64,000 bases of DNA, taken from positions 20,678-84,677 of the forward strand of contig NZ_FOSR01000014.1 in the NCBI RefSeq assembly GCF_900114325.1, given 5' to 3'. This DNA comes from Rhodanobacter glycinis. GTDB lineage: Bacteria > Pseudomonadota > Gammaproteobacteria > Xanthomonadales > Rhodanobacteraceae. Shown piece by piece: positions 43,858-52,976 of this stretch. Below the pieces are notes generated by a model. The model was not told the DNA's origin. It saw nothing but the letters and a program-made list of their open reading frames with translations, and did no database searches. Position 1 is the first letter of the stretch; each line of letters starts with the position of its first letter. A program made the position numbers and the translations under genes.

Positions 43858-44355
43858 TCAGCGATGCGCCGCTGCCACTACCAGGATCTGCCCGTTCATT
43901 TCCGGCTGATGAAGGGTGCACCTGAACGTATAGAGGCCGGGCCGGTGAAAGTCGAAAATGGCGGATACGTCCGAGAGCGGCGGCAGCGCGAGGGCGACGA
44001 GCTGGTGCGCATGCGGACCGAGCAACTCGAAATCATGCGCGTCGTCCGGCTGCAGATTCCAAAAGCGGATTCGGGTCGGCTGGTTTTCCTGCACGACGAA
44101 GAATGTTGGCGAGAAGCCGTAGACCTCACCGAATTTGGCCACCGTCAGCTTGGGGCCGGTCTCTTTGACCGCCACGGCACGGGTCTCCAGCACGATCGAG
44201 GCCGTTGCCTGGCCGCCTTGGGTGACACTGACGATTTGTGGCGCCCTGGATAACTCATGCACAGATCCGGCCGTGGCGGGGAGTGCGCAGGTGCCGAGTG
44301 TGGTGATCGACAACCACCCAAGCAGCATGCCAGCGCGACTTGATGAACTCGACAT
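43858..44355 (-). CDS. Secreted cupredoxin-like copper protein
   Basis: This 165 aa exported protein has a signal peptide (residues 1-29, ending LPATAG) and a cupredoxin domain. The type 1 copper ligands can be placed as His107 in DDAHDFE and Cys146, His149 and Met153 in FRCTLHQPEMNG, the same spacing as in azurin-like and nitrous-oxide-reductase-like copper sites. Unlike plastocyanins it has an insertion after the first ligand. It may be an electron carrier or a copper-binding protein. No redox partner gene is adjacent. Confidence 0.8.
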   Translation of the reverse strand: MSSSSSRAGMLLGWLSITTLGTCALPATAGSVHELSRAPQIVSVTQGGQATASIVLETRAVAVKETGPKLTVAKFGEVYGFSPTFFVVQENQPTRIRFWNLQPDDAHDFELLGPHAHQLVALALPPLSDVSAIFDFHRPGLYTFRCTLHQPEMNGQILVVAAAHR

Positions 44356-44505
44356 GGCGACCCTCGATCGAATGTAAACGACTGCCGTGCACCGTGCGCA
44401 TGCATTCCGTCTCCACCGCAATATCACGACGACAACCCCGTGACTTGTTCCGGCGCACACGAGGGCTCTTGCCCCTGTCACCGTAAACCGGGACCGGCGA
44501 ACGCG

Positions 44506-45366
44506 TTATACGGCGCCGTAGCGTCGCTGCCGCATCCACTTGGTGACTATCCACTTCTCGCCGCGCAGCACTGGTGCGCCGCCGTGCAGGGTGCGCGGGT
44601 CAAGCTGGCCGCGGCTGTTGGTGTATTCGAAATGGACGGCCGAACCTTTCTTCGGCAGCACCGACAGGCCGAGCTCGGGGAAGATGGTGGCGCCGCCATC
44701 CTCGACCTCGTTGAGGTACATCACTAGGGTCGACACGCGCTGGCCGCCGGTGGCCATCTGCACGGCGCTGCCGGGGTCGCCCGGCGGGAAAAAATCGAAG
44801 TGCGGCTTGTATTCGCCGCCGGGACCGTAATGCAGGATCTGCAGGCCTTCGCCGTGATCCACCGGCAGGTTCATCAAGGCGGAGATGCGCCGATCCAGCC
44901 GCGCGATGAAGTCATCGGCGTTGATCTCGAAGAAGGTGCCTTCGCTGCTGCGGTCGGCAATGGTCTCGTGCTTGCCGGTGGCCGGGTCGACGATGGTGGA
45001 GCGCTGCAGCTTGGCGGCAGCGCGGCGGATCAGCTCGTCGCATTCCTCGTGGCTGAGCACACCGTCGAGCACGGCCAGCGCCGGTTGCTCCACCCGCAAG
45101 GCCACCTGCACCTCGCGGTCGGCGGCGATGATGCGGTTGCCCGGCGGCAGGCGCGGCGTCTCGTAGACATAGCCTTCCGCACGTGGTTCGGTCGCCGTCG
45201 GTGCCGCCATGCCGGTTTGCATGCCATGCACGGCCGCGCCGGCGAAGGCCGGTTCGAAGCGGTTGCGCACCATGTCGGCAACCAGCGACTGCGCGCTGCA
45301 GCCGCGTGCCAGGTTCTCGCGAATCCAGTCGCGCCATTCCGGCGTCAACTGCGTGACCATGTTCAT
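44506..45366 (-). CDS. 2OG-Fe(II) oxygenase, prolyl 4-hydroxylase-like
   Basis: This 286 aa protein contains a prolyl-4-hydroxylase alpha-subunit-like catalytic domain (about 100-285). The iron ligands are His189 and Asp191 in HFDFF and His261 in LHGG. Lys271 in GEKWIVTKW would bind the 2-oxoglutarate carboxylate. Upstream motifs include LQILHYGPGGEYKPHFDFF and VSTLVMYLNEVEDGGATIFPE. The N-terminal 90 residues are unassigned. It may hydroxylate a peptidyl proline or another substrate. The start at 45366 is one of two possible ATGs (45414 is 16 codons upstream). Confidence 0.87.
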   Translation of the reverse strand: MNMVTQLTPEWRDWIRENLARGCSAQSLVADMVRNRFEPAFAGAAVHGMQTGMAAPTATEPRAEGYVYETPRLPPGNRIIAADREVQVALRVEQPALAVLDGVLSHEECDELIRRAAAKLQRSTIVDPATGKHETIADRSSEGTFFEINADDFIARLDRRISALMNLPVDHGEGLQILHYGPGGEYKPHFDFFPPGDPGSAVQMATGGQRVSTLVMYLNEVEDGGATIFPELGLSVLPKKGSAVHFEYTNSRGQLDPRTLHGGAPVLRGEKWIVTKWMRQRRYGAV

Positions 45367-45489
45367 GCGAACGCCCCATTCCAGCCCCGATACCTGTGCC
45401 AACGATAGTCGCATGCATGATTGCGTGCCATGGGGCGCATGGATCGTTTCCGTGCATGCATCACGCCGGTGGCCGGTGCCCGCCAGCGG

Positions 45490-45530
45490 ATCGCCCTTCG
45501 GCTGTTGAAAAGCGCCTCGCTGGGATGACG
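45490..45530. repeat. Partial copy of the CCCTTCGGCTGTTG repeat
   Basis: GCCCTTCGGCTGTTGAAAAG followed by a GGGATGACG-like tail matches the right half of the palindrome at 20068-20190. It lies between the 2OG oxygenase start and the oligopeptidase stop and shows no arm of its own. It is an incomplete copy of an interspersed repeat. Confidence 0.55.
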
Positions 45531-45566
45531 ATTCACTGGAGATACTCGGAGCCTATGGACAGGCTC

Positions 45567-47627
45567 TCAGGCCGTCAGTCCGTAGCTGCGCAGCAACGCG
45601 TCCGGTTCGGGTTTGCGTCCGCGGAAGGCGACGAAGCTTTCCAGTGCGGGACGGCTGGCGCCGACGGCGAGGAACTCGCGACGGAAGCGCGCACCGGTGA
45701 CCGGGTCGATCACGCTGCCGCCATCTTTCGCCGCGTCTTCGAAGGCGCCGAAGGCATCCGCGCTGAGCAGTTCGGCCCACAGGTAGCTGTAGTAGCCGGC
45801 GGCGTAGCCACCCGCAAAAATGTGGCTGAAACCGTGCGGGAAACGCTGCCAGGCCGGTGGATGCAGCACCGCAACCTGCTTGCGCACGTCTTCCAGTACC
45901 GCCAGCGTGCGCGCGCCTTGCGCCGGGTCGTAGCCCAGGTGCAGGGTGAAATCGAACAGCGCGAATTCGAGCTGGCGCACCAGGAACAGGCCGGCGTGGA
46001 AATGCCGCGCGGCGAGCATGCGCTGGAACAGTTCGTCCGGCAGTTTTTCGCCGGTCTGCCAATGGCGCGCGAACAGATCCAGCGCTTCGCGGTTCCAGCC
46101 GAAGTTCTCCATGAACTGGCTGGGCAGTTCCACCGCATCCCATTCCACGCCGTCGATGCCGCCGATCGAGGGCAACGCGATCTCGGTCAGCAGGTGGTGC
46201 AGGCCGTGACCGAATTCGTGGAACAGGGTGAGCACGTCGTCGTGGGTGAGCAGGGCAGGTTTGCCCTCGGTCGGCGGCGCGAAGTTGCAGGTGAGGAAGG
46301 CCACCGGAAGCTGTTTATTTTCGCCATCGTCGAAGCGGGCGCGGCAGACATCCATCCACGCACCGCCGCGCTTGCCGTTGCGCGCGTACAGATCCACGTA
46401 GGCGCCGGCAAACACCTTGCCGTCGGCATCCTTCACGTCGAAATAGCGCACGTCCGGATGCCACACGTCGACGCCGTCGCGCGGCGCCAGGGTGATGCCG
46501 TAGAGCTTGTGCGTAATCGCCCACAGCCCGTCGATCACCGCCGGCAGCGGGAAGTACGGCTTGAGCTGTTCCTCGTCCAGCGCGTATTCGCGCTGGCGCA
46601 GCTTCTCGGAGGCGTAGCCGACGTCCCACGGTTCGAGGTTGTCCAGCCCCAGTTCCTTCTGCGCGAACTCGCGCAGGGTGACCAGTTCGCGCTGCGCCAC
46701 CGGCCGGGCGCGCTGGGCCAAGTCGTGCAGGAATTCCATCACCTCGGTCGGCGAGCCAGCCATCTTGGTCGCCAGCGATTCCTCGGCGGCGTTGGCGAAG
46801 CCGAGCAACTGCGCGGCCTCGTGGCGCAAGGCCATGATCTGCTCGATGCGCGCGGAGTTGTCGTACTTGCCCGCGTCCGGCCCCTGGTCGGAGGCGCGGG
46901 TCTGGTAGGCCCAGTACACGCGCTCGCGCAGGTCGCGCTTGTCGGCATAGGTCAGCACGGCCTGCACGCTGGGCTGCTTCAGCGTGACCAGATAACCGTC
47001 CAGCTCCTGTTCCTTGGCGTACTGGCGCAGCACCGCGCGACCGGATTCGGGCACGCCGTCGAGATCGCGATCATCGGTGAGGTGTTCGTGCCAGGCGTCG
47101 GTGGCATCGAGCACGGCGTTGGAGAATTCGGTGGAAAGCTTGCTCAGCTCCACGCCGATCTCGCGGAAGCGCGAACGCGCGGGCTCTTCCAGTGCCACGC
47201 CGGACAGCTTGAAGTCGCGCAGCGCGTGTTCCACCAGCGCGCGGCGCGGACGCGGCAGCGTGGCGAAATCCGGTGCGTCGGCCAGTGCCTGCACGGCGGC
47301 GTACAGATCGCGGTTCTGGCCCAGTTCGATGGCGTGGTCGGTGAGCTTTTCCTCGGCCGGCCCGTAGACCTTGCGCAGTGCCGCGCTGTCGGCCACCGAA
47401 TGCAGGTGCGACACCGGCGCCCATGCGCGTGCCAGGCGCTGTTCCAGCCGTTCCTGGGTCAGCATCACGTGATCGAAATCGCGCGCCGCGCCGGGCGCGG
47501 TCAGGGCATCGATGCCGGCGCGGAAGTCGGCGAGGATCGCGTCGACGGCCGGTTCGACCTGTTCGGGCAGGATGCGGGAAAACGCCGGCAAGGTGTCGTC
47601 GGCAAGCAGGGGATTGTCTTGGCTCAT
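45567..47627 (-). CDS. prlC: Oligopeptidase A, M3 family
   Basis: This 686 aa cytoplasmic zinc peptidase degrades short peptides, including signal peptides cut from precursors. The zinc motif is FHEFGHGLHH, with His470, Glu471 and His474, and the third ligand Glu is expected about 25 residues downstream (in GVEWDAVELPSQFMENFGW). The N-terminal helical domain is complete (DNPLLADDTLPAFSRILPEQVEPAV). The start MSQDNPLL at 47627 is chosen because the upstream frame is not conserved in character. It is convergent with the patatin gene's neighbours and stands alone. Confidence 0.95.
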   Translation of the reverse strand: MSQDNPLLADDTLPAFSRILPEQVEPAVDAILADFRAGIDALTAPGAARDFDHVMLTQERLEQRLARAWAPVSHLHSVADSAALRKVYGPAEEKLTDHAIELGQNRDLYAAVQALADAPDFATLPRPRRALVEHALRDFKLSGVALEEPARSRFREIGVELSKLSTEFSNAVLDATDAWHEHLTDDRDLDGVPESGRAVLRQYAKEQELDGYLVTLKQPSVQAVLTYADKRDLRERVYWAYQTRASDQGPDAGKYDNSARIEQIMALRHEAAQLLGFANAAEESLATKMAGSPTEVMEFLHDLAQRARPVAQRELVTLREFAQKELGLDNLEPWDVGYASEKLRQREYALDEEQLKPYFPLPAVIDGLWAITHKLYGITLAPRDGVDVWHPDVRYFDVKDADGKVFAGAYVDLYARNGKRGGAWMDVCRARFDDGENKQLPVAFLTCNFAPPTEGKPALLTHDDVLTLFHEFGHGLHHLLTEIALPSIGGIDGVEWDAVELPSQFMENFGWNREALDLFARHWQTGEKLPDELFQRMLAARHFHAGLFLVRQLEFALFDFTLHLGYDPAQGARTLAVLEDVRKQVAVLHPPAWQRFPHGFSHIFAGGYAAGYYSYLWAELLSADAFGAFEDAAKDGGSVIDPVTGARFRREFLAVGASRPALESFVAFRGRKPEPDALLRSYGLTA

Positions 47628-47734
47628 GGAAACTCCTTTCAAGCGCGAAGCGTGGCGACGCGCCCGGACGAAATCAAGCACGGCGGCGTGAGGGTGGCTG
47701 TCGCGCCCTTCACGGACCGGGGTACCATCGACGC

Positions 47735-49453
47735 ATGCTGCCAGCGCATCTTGCCGGACTGATCACCCGCACCGCGTTGTTCGCGCATCTGGACGATGCG
47801 CAACAGGCCGCGCTCGCCCGGCAATTGCACTGGATGTGCCTGCCCGGCGGCCAGACCCTGTTCCGCCCGGGCGAACCGGCCGACGCGCTGTACCTGCTGT
47901 GCAGCGGCAGCCTGGGCGTGTTCGACGGGCCGACCACGCTGGTGCACCAGCTTTGCGCCGGCGAATGCGTGGGCGAGATGAGCCTGCTCAGCGGCAACCC
48001 GCACCGCCTCGCCGTGCGCGCTCTGCGTGATTCGGAACTGTTGCGGTTGAACCGCAGCGCCTTCGAGGCGCTGGTCGAACGCCATCCGGGCGCCATGCTC
48101 GACGTGGCGCGACTGGCAGTCGAACGCCTGATGCGGCGCGAACACCATGTCGAAGCGCCGGACAAGCCGCGCACCTTCGCGATCCTGCCGGTGGATGCCG
48201 AGGTGCCGGCACGCGAGCTGGCGATGAAGTTAGCGCGGGCGCTGGAACCGTTCGGCCATTGCGCGGTGATCGACGCCCGCATCGGCGCCGAACGCAGCAG
48301 CGACTGGTTCGCTCAGCGCGAAGCGGACACGCGTTTCGTGATCTACCTGGATACCGATGGCGACCCGCTGTGGCGCCACCGCTGCCTGCGCCAGGCCGAC
48401 GTGTTGCTGTTGCCCGCACGCGCCGTGGAAACGGCGAAACCCTGGCCGGAAGCCGCGCCGGGCCACCCTTCGCGTGCGCGCCATCGCCCGCGTCACCTGC
48501 TGCTGTTGCATCCCGCCGGGCACGTATTGCCGGGTGCCGCGCGACGCTGGCGCGCCCAGTTCAGCGGCGAGCTCACCCACCACCATCTATGCAACGAGGA
48601 TGACTTCGCGCGGGTGGCGCGACTGGTCAGCGGCCACGGCCGCGGGCTGGTGCTGGCCGGCGGCGGCGCGCGCGGACTGGCCCATCTCGGCGCGTTGAAG
48701 GCCTTGCGTGAAGCCGGCCAGCGTTTCGACGTGGTGGGCGGCACCAGCATCGGTTCGATCATCGGCGCGGGCGTGGCCCTGCAATGGGACACCGACACGA
48801 TGATGCAGACCTACCACGACGCCTTCGTACGCGGCCGCCCGCTGTCGGACTGGACCCTGCCGCTGGTGGCGCTGACCCGTGGCCGCCGCGCCACCCGCAT
48901 GCTGCGCGCGGCATTCGGCGAGGTGGACATCGAGGACATGGCCCGGCCGTTCTTCTGCGTTTCCACCGACCTCACCGGCGAGGATCGCGTGGTGCATCGA
49001 CGTGGCCCGCTGTGGCTGTGGCTTCGCGCTTCCAGCGCGATTCCCGGCGTGTTGCCGCCGGTGCTTCACCATGGCGACGTCTACGTCGACGGCGCGCTGA
49101 TCGACAACCTGCCCACCGACGTGATGTCCGACGACGGCATCGCCCACATCACCGCCGTCAGCATCCGCGCCGACGTACGCCTGCGCACCCGCCTGGAAGC
49201 CACCGCCACGCCGCCCTGGTGGCGCCTGCTGATGAATCGTCGCGACGACCGCGGCTGGCCGGGACTGGTCTCCACCCTGACCCGCGCGGCGATGGTCAAC
49301 AGCGAGGAAATCAGCGAACGCTGCCGCACCCTCGCCGACGTGCTGATCACGCCGTCGCTGGAACACGTCGGCATGCTCGACTGGGATGACTGGGACCGCG
49401 CGGTGGAAGCGGGTTACCGCGCGGCCGTGAAGGTGCTGGAAGCACAAGGCTGA
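47735..49453 (+). CDS. Patatin-like phospholipase with N-terminal cyclic-nucleotide-binding domain
   Basis: This 572 aa protein belongs to the bacterial RssA/NTE-like patatins. A cNMP-binding beta-barrel occupies about 10-125 (PGGQTLFRPGEPADALYLLCSGSLGVF, GECVGEMSLLSGNPHRLAV). The patatin domain has the oxyanion motif GGGARG (309-314), nucleophile Ser338 in GTSIGS and Asp452 in YVDGALIDNLP, completing the Ser-Asp dyad. It is expected to act on membrane phospholipids or lysophospholipids, with the cNMP domain possibly controlling activity. The ATG at 47735 starts the barrel domain, and the longer frame is a shadow of the opposite gene. Confidence 0.92.
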   Translation: MLPAHLAGLITRTALFAHLDDAQQAALARQLHWMCLPGGQTLFRPGEPADALYLLCSGSLGVFDGPTTLVHQLCAGECVGEMSLLSGNPHRLAVRALRDSELLRLNRSAFEALVERHPGAMLDVARLAVERLMRREHHVEAPDKPRTFAILPVDAEVPARELAMKLARALEPFGHCAVIDARIGAERSSDWFAQREADTRFVIYLDTDGDPLWRHRCLRQADVLLLPARAVETAKPWPEAAPGHPSRARHRPRHLLLLHPAGHVLPGAARRWRAQFSGELTHHHLCNEDDFARVARLVSGHGRGLVLAGGGARGLAHLGALKALREAGQRFDVVGGTSIGSIIGAGVALQWDTDTMMQTYHDAFVRGRPLSDWTLPLVALTRGRRATRMLRAAFGEVDIEDMARPFFCVSTDLTGEDRVVHRRGPLWLWLRASSAIPGVLPPVLHHGDVYVDGALIDNLPTDVMSDDGIAHITAVSIRADVRLRTRLEATATPPWWRLLMNRRDDRGWPGLVSTLTRAAMVNSEEISERCRTLADVLITPSLEHVGMLDWDDWDRAVEAGYRAAVKVLEAQG

Positions 49454-49467
49454 GCCATCAACGAGTA

Positions 49468-49522
49468 CATCCCTCTCCCTGCGGGAGAGGGTGGCGGCAG
49501 CCGGGTGAGGGTCCGGGCGAAG
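49468..49522. repeat. REP-like palindrome after the patatin gene
   Basis: CATCCCTCTCCCTGCGGGAG followed by AGGGTGGCGGCAGCCGGGTG is a further copy of the repeat at 4479-4604. It starts 15 bases after the patatin stop codon, and its internal hairpin (CCCTCTCCCtGCGGGAGAGGG) could end that transcript. Confidence 0.7.
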
Positions 49523-49592
49523 CGTAGCCTGCCAGCACTACCGTGCCCTTGCTCCCTTCTCTGCTCCGGCGGCTGCAAGGCTTTTCACCGCC

Positions 49593-49782
49593 AGGAGCGT
49601 GGACGGTAGAAACTTTCGAGGCGAAAAAGTGGCTGCGTGAGGACAGATTTGACCAGCTTCGCTGTTATGAAGCGCTTCGACGATTCGCCGGCCCATAGTG
49701 GTTCTATGGGCCAAGAAGCGACGGGAATATGGACCACGCAGACGCTTTTGCAGCCCGGAAGATTTCTGCCGCCCACGCTCCT
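49593..49782. repeat. 190-bp imperfect palindrome, MITE-like candidate
   Basis: The ends AGGAGCGTGGACGGTAGAAA and TTTCTGCCGCCCACGCTCCT are imperfect inverted repeats, and the similarity continues inward for about 50 bases. A perfect GGCCCATAG/CTATGGGCC hairpin lies at the centre (about 49690-49712). It fills most of the gap before the carbonic anhydrase gene. No coding gene is supported. It resembles a miniature inverted-repeat element. Confidence 0.55.
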
Positions 49783-49793
49783 AAAATGCACGG

Positions 49794-50324
49794 ATGAACC
49801 TGCGCAGCTACAAGGGCATCGCGCCCACCCTCGGCCAACGCGTCTATGTCGATCCCGCCGCCAGCGTGATCGGTGACGTGGTGCTGGGCGACGACGTCTC
49901 GATCTGGCCCGGCGCGGTGTTGCGCGGCGACGTGAACCACATCCGCGTCGGCGCGAAGAGCAACATCCAGGACGGCGCCATCGTGCACGTCGCCCACGCC
50001 GGGCCGTACGGGCCGGGCTTTCCCTGCCTGATCGGCGAAGGCGTCACCGTCGGCCACGCCGCGGTGGTGCACGCCTGCAGCATCGGCAACTACTGCCTGA
50101 TCGGCATGCACGCCAGCGTGCTGGATGGCGCGGTGATCCACGACTACGGTTTCGTCGGCGCCGGCGCGGTGGTGCCGCCCGGCAAGATCGTCGGCGAACG
50201 CGAGCTGTGGCTGGGCAACCCGGCCAAGTGCGTGCGCGTGCTGAGCGACCGGCAAGTCGAGCAACTGCGCTACTCGGCCGAGCACTACGTGCACGTCAAG
50301 AACGATTATCTCGACGCCGGTTGA
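49794..50324 (+). CDS. Gamma carbonic anhydrase family protein (YrdA/CaiE-like)
   Basis: This 176 aa protein is a left-handed parallel beta-helix of hexapeptide repeats. The predicted metal ligands His65, His88 and His93 are in IVHVAH, TVGHAA and VVHACS. Arg44, Asp46 and Gln59, which surround the zinc in this family, are also present. Most bacterial members are trimers with low or undefined carbonic anhydrase activity. The start lies 12 bases after the end of the palindrome at 49593-49782. Confidence 0.9.
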   Translation: MNLRSYKGIAPTLGQRVYVDPAASVIGDVVLGDDVSIWPGAVLRGDVNHIRVGAKSNIQDGAIVHVAHAGPYGPGFPCLIGEGVTVGHAAVVHACSIGNYCLIGMHASVLDGAVIHDYGFVGAGAVVPPGKIVGERELWLGNPAKCVRVLSDRQVEQLRYSAEHYVHVKNDYLDAG

Positions 50325-50374
50325 GGTCGACCTCGCCAGTGCAGCGGCGGCGACAAGCCGCGTGCCGCCGATGA

Positions 50375-50893
50375 CTACTCGGCCATCGGCGCCTCGCCCG
50401 CCTGCGCCGCGAGCCGTGCCCGGATCCGCGCCGCTTCCAGCTCGTGCTGGCGCGCTTGCACGGCGCGTTGCGCACCCAGCTTGCCGGTGAGCAGCAACAG
50501 CGTGTAGTTGTCCGGCGCATACAGATGCAGCAGGTTCAGTTCGCGCTGCGCCTCGTCCAGCTCGCCGCGATCGATCGTGTGCTCGACGATGTCGCACGAG
50601 GGCTTGAACGCGTCGCGCATGGCCTGCAACGCTATCTCGTTATGCGGGTCAAGCTGCAGTACGCTGAAGTAGAACTCGTAGGCGTTGCTGCCCACCGGAG
50701 CGACCAGGTGATGATCGTTCAACGCGCCGGTGGCCAGCTTGAGCAGGATCGCTTCGCCCTGGCTCATGGCCGGCGCGGTCGGCGTGACCGCCTTCGCATA
50801 CCAGGACGCGCCCGCCACGCCGACGCCGAGCAGCAACAGGCCGGCAAGCGCATACGCGCGCCAGTGCGAGGCAAACAAGGGAAAACGAAACAT
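50375..50893 (-). CDS. Inner-membrane anchored protein of unknown function
   Basis: This 172 aa protein has one N-terminal transmembrane segment (about 12-33, AYALAGLLLLGVGVAGASWYA) and a helical periplasmic part with TPR-like character (NAYEFYFSVLQLDPHNEIALQAM and RGELDEAQRELNLLHLYAPDN). No catalytic motif is visible. TPR-like repeats suggest a protein-protein interaction role. It is 127 bases from the PNGase A gene on the same strand and convergent with the carbonic anhydrase gene. Confidence 0.65.
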   Translation of the reverse strand: MFRFPLFASHWRAYALAGLLLLGVGVAGASWYAKAVTPTAPAMSQGEAILLKLATGALNDHHLVAPVGSNAYEFYFSVLQLDPHNEIALQAMRDAFKPSCDIVEHTIDRGELDEAQRELNLLHLYAPDNYTLLLLTGKLGAQRAVQARQHELEAARIRARLAAQAGEAPMAE

Positions 50894-51019
50894 GACACCT
50901 GCCTGATGGTCGTGGCTGCTTGCGATGGCCTCCGCATGGACGGCATCGACAAACGCGCACGGTAGTCAGGCTTCATGTCAGCTGGATGACCCGGCGTCGC
51001 GCACGGCGCCGGGCCCGCT

Positions 51020-52789
51020 TCACCAGCCCAGCAGGCTGCGGCCGTAGCCGGGCGAACCATCCGGATGGGTGAACCACTCGACATGGTTGTCGCCGCCGGG
51101 ACAGCCCTTGCCGCTGCTGTCGCCGGTGACCACGCCGCCGGCCGATGTCACGTGGCCGCGGTAGCAGCCGCCCAGCGAGTCGTGGAAGGCGAAGGTCTGC
51201 GCACTTTGCTGGCCGCCGTGGCCGGTGAAGTGGCCGCCGCTGTCGTAGTTCAGCGTGTCACTGGTATCCACCGTGTTGTGCACGGAGGCCGAATACAGCG
51301 TGAGGCCGCCGAAGCGTTGCGCAACCTTCTGTTCGTAGCCCTGGTGCACCGTGGTGGTGATGCCTGCGCTGCCGTCGGACGCCACCTGCTGGTCGTAGTC
51401 CAGGTGCAGCGGATAGCGCCGGTGCTGGCTGTATTCGTTGGTGACGAAGCGGCCGATGCGGCTGGTGCTGGTGCCGTCCATCGAGGTGAGCTGGTCGATC
51501 TGCTGGCGATAGGTGGTGGTGTTGAGGGTGAAGTTCTGCGTATCGGCGAAGCCCACGGTCTGCTTCACCGTGGTGTCGACGCGACCGTGCGAAGTATTCG
51601 CATAGCCTTCGATCACGAAGTGGCGGGAGAGCCGGGTGGTGATGTCGCCGCTGACGTTGCCGCTGGTATCGGTCTTCAAGGTGTCGTCGACGGTCGGCAC
51701 GGGCGGCTGGCCGACCAGGGTATTGCGCGTCACCGTGCCGGTGACCTGCTTCGCGTGCGGATCGAGATAGACCAGCAGGCTGGCCGTGGCCGAGAAGTAA
51801 TTGGCCGCGCCGGCCACGCTGACCGCCACGGTATGCGGCGCACCGTCGCTGAGCTCGCCGGCGAACGGCGTCAGGTCGACGCGGTAGGGCGTGAAGTTCA
51901 ACGTCTGCACGCCGGTGACCGGTCGCCACAGATAGGGGTCGATGCCGCCGGTGTAGATCCACGGATAGATCGGCGCCACGCCGGCCGGCTGGCCGTCGAT
52001 GCTGACCTCGGCTTCGCGGAAGTTGCCGCCGCCGCAACTCTGCACTTCGCTGGCGTACTGATCTGGCACGCAGGTGTACCAGAACTCGTCGGCATTCTGG
52101 CTTTGCGCGAACACGTCGAGATAGGCGCGCTCCACGTTGCGCGGCAGGTTGAGCGTCTTCGCCAACTGGCTGGTCGGGTCGTTCAGCGACACCGTGCTGC
52201 CCACCGGATCGCTGCCCAGCGGATACACCGCATCGGGCACCTGGCCGGACGGCGCGAAGATCGAGGCCGGATAGAACAGCAGTTTCGCGCTGCCGTGGAT
52301 CACGCCGGTATAGGTGTCGTTGACAATGTTGCCAAGCACCGCCTGACCCTGGCCGGCGTGGCGGAACAGCGCGGTGTAATCGGTCAGGTCACGTTCCACG
52401 TGCCAGCTCGGCGCCACCGTGGCGGACGGCTCCTCGGTGGTGCCGAAGTACAGGTTCACGCCACCCAGCCACAACGACGCAGTGCGGTCGAACTGGCGCC
52501 CGGCGCTGACCGAGAAGTCCGCCTCCAGCACCACCTTCGACCAATGCGTGCCGCAACCGCTCGGCGGCGTGTAGCTGAAGGGGTGGTTGCTGAAATCCGT
52601 GAAGGCGTCGTTCTGGAACAGCTCCACCACGCACGGCTTGCCCGGCGGTCGCGGCACCGCCGGATCGGCGGTAGTCACATTGCTGGAACCGACCGATGAC
52701 GGCTCGCTGGAACCGGTCGCGAATGCGGCGCAGGCAAAGCACGCAAGCCCGGCCACGGCCAGGCTTCCCCACCATGATTTCGACAACAT
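51020..52789 (-). CDS. Secreted peptide N-glycanase A-like amidase (PNGase A family)
   Basis: This 589 aa exported protein has a signal peptide (MLSKSWWGSLAVAGLACFACAAFA) and the plant-type peptide-N4-(N-acetyl-beta-glucosaminyl)asparagine amidase A domain (about 45-330). Diagnostic segments are WSKVVLEADFSVSAGRQFDR, ASLWLGGVNLYFGTTEEPS and SWHVERDLTDYTALFRHAGQ. The second half is beta-rich and family-specific. The enzyme releases N-glycans from glycoproteins or glycopeptides, including core-fucosylated plant glycans. Alongside the GH92 mannosidase in this window, it points to use of eukaryotic N-glycans. No transporter or adjacent glycosidase lies beside it. Confidence 0.9.
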   Translation of the reverse strand: MLSKSWWGSLAVAGLACFACAAFATGSSEPSSVGSSNVTTADPAVPRPPGKPCVVELFQNDAFTDFSNHPFSYTPPSGCGTHWSKVVLEADFSVSAGRQFDRTASLWLGGVNLYFGTTEEPSATVAPSWHVERDLTDYTALFRHAGQGQAVLGNIVNDTYTGVIHGSAKLLFYPASIFAPSGQVPDAVYPLGSDPVGSTVSLNDPTSQLAKTLNLPRNVERAYLDVFAQSQNADEFWYTCVPDQYASEVQSCGGGNFREAEVSIDGQPAGVAPIYPWIYTGGIDPYLWRPVTGVQTLNFTPYRVDLTPFAGELSDGAPHTVAVSVAGAANYFSATASLLVYLDPHAKQVTGTVTRNTLVGQPPVPTVDDTLKTDTSGNVSGDITTRLSRHFVIEGYANTSHGRVDTTVKQTVGFADTQNFTLNTTTYRQQIDQLTSMDGTSTSRIGRFVTNEYSQHRRYPLHLDYDQQVASDGSAGITTTVHQGYEQKVAQRFGGLTLYSASVHNTVDTSDTLNYDSGGHFTGHGGQQSAQTFAFHDSLGGCYRGHVTSAGGVVTGDSSGKGCPGGDNHVEWFTHPDGSPGYGRSLLGW

Positions 52790-52976
52790 GCGACTTCCCC
52801 TCGCGTGATGCTGTATCCCCCTGCATCGGCGACGCTAGCACGCGATTTTGTTTACCGGGGGAAAGCCCGTCTAAACGGCCAAATGCGAGTGAAAATTTGC
52901 GGTGATTGGGCGCGCAACCGTGATGCGCATCACGATTGCGCGTGGCTGCTTCGAATCGTTGCCGACGCGGCCGTGA

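Noticed and set aside
47378..47734. N-terminal extension of the patatin gene
   Set aside because: The extra 119 residues are Arg/Ala-rich and overlap the oligopeptidase gene. The cNMP-binding domain begins at the chosen start.
45396..47762. A 788-codon open frame opposite oligopeptidase A
   Set aside because: It has biased composition without a recognisable fold, and the opposite frame encodes a complete M3 peptidase with its zinc motif.
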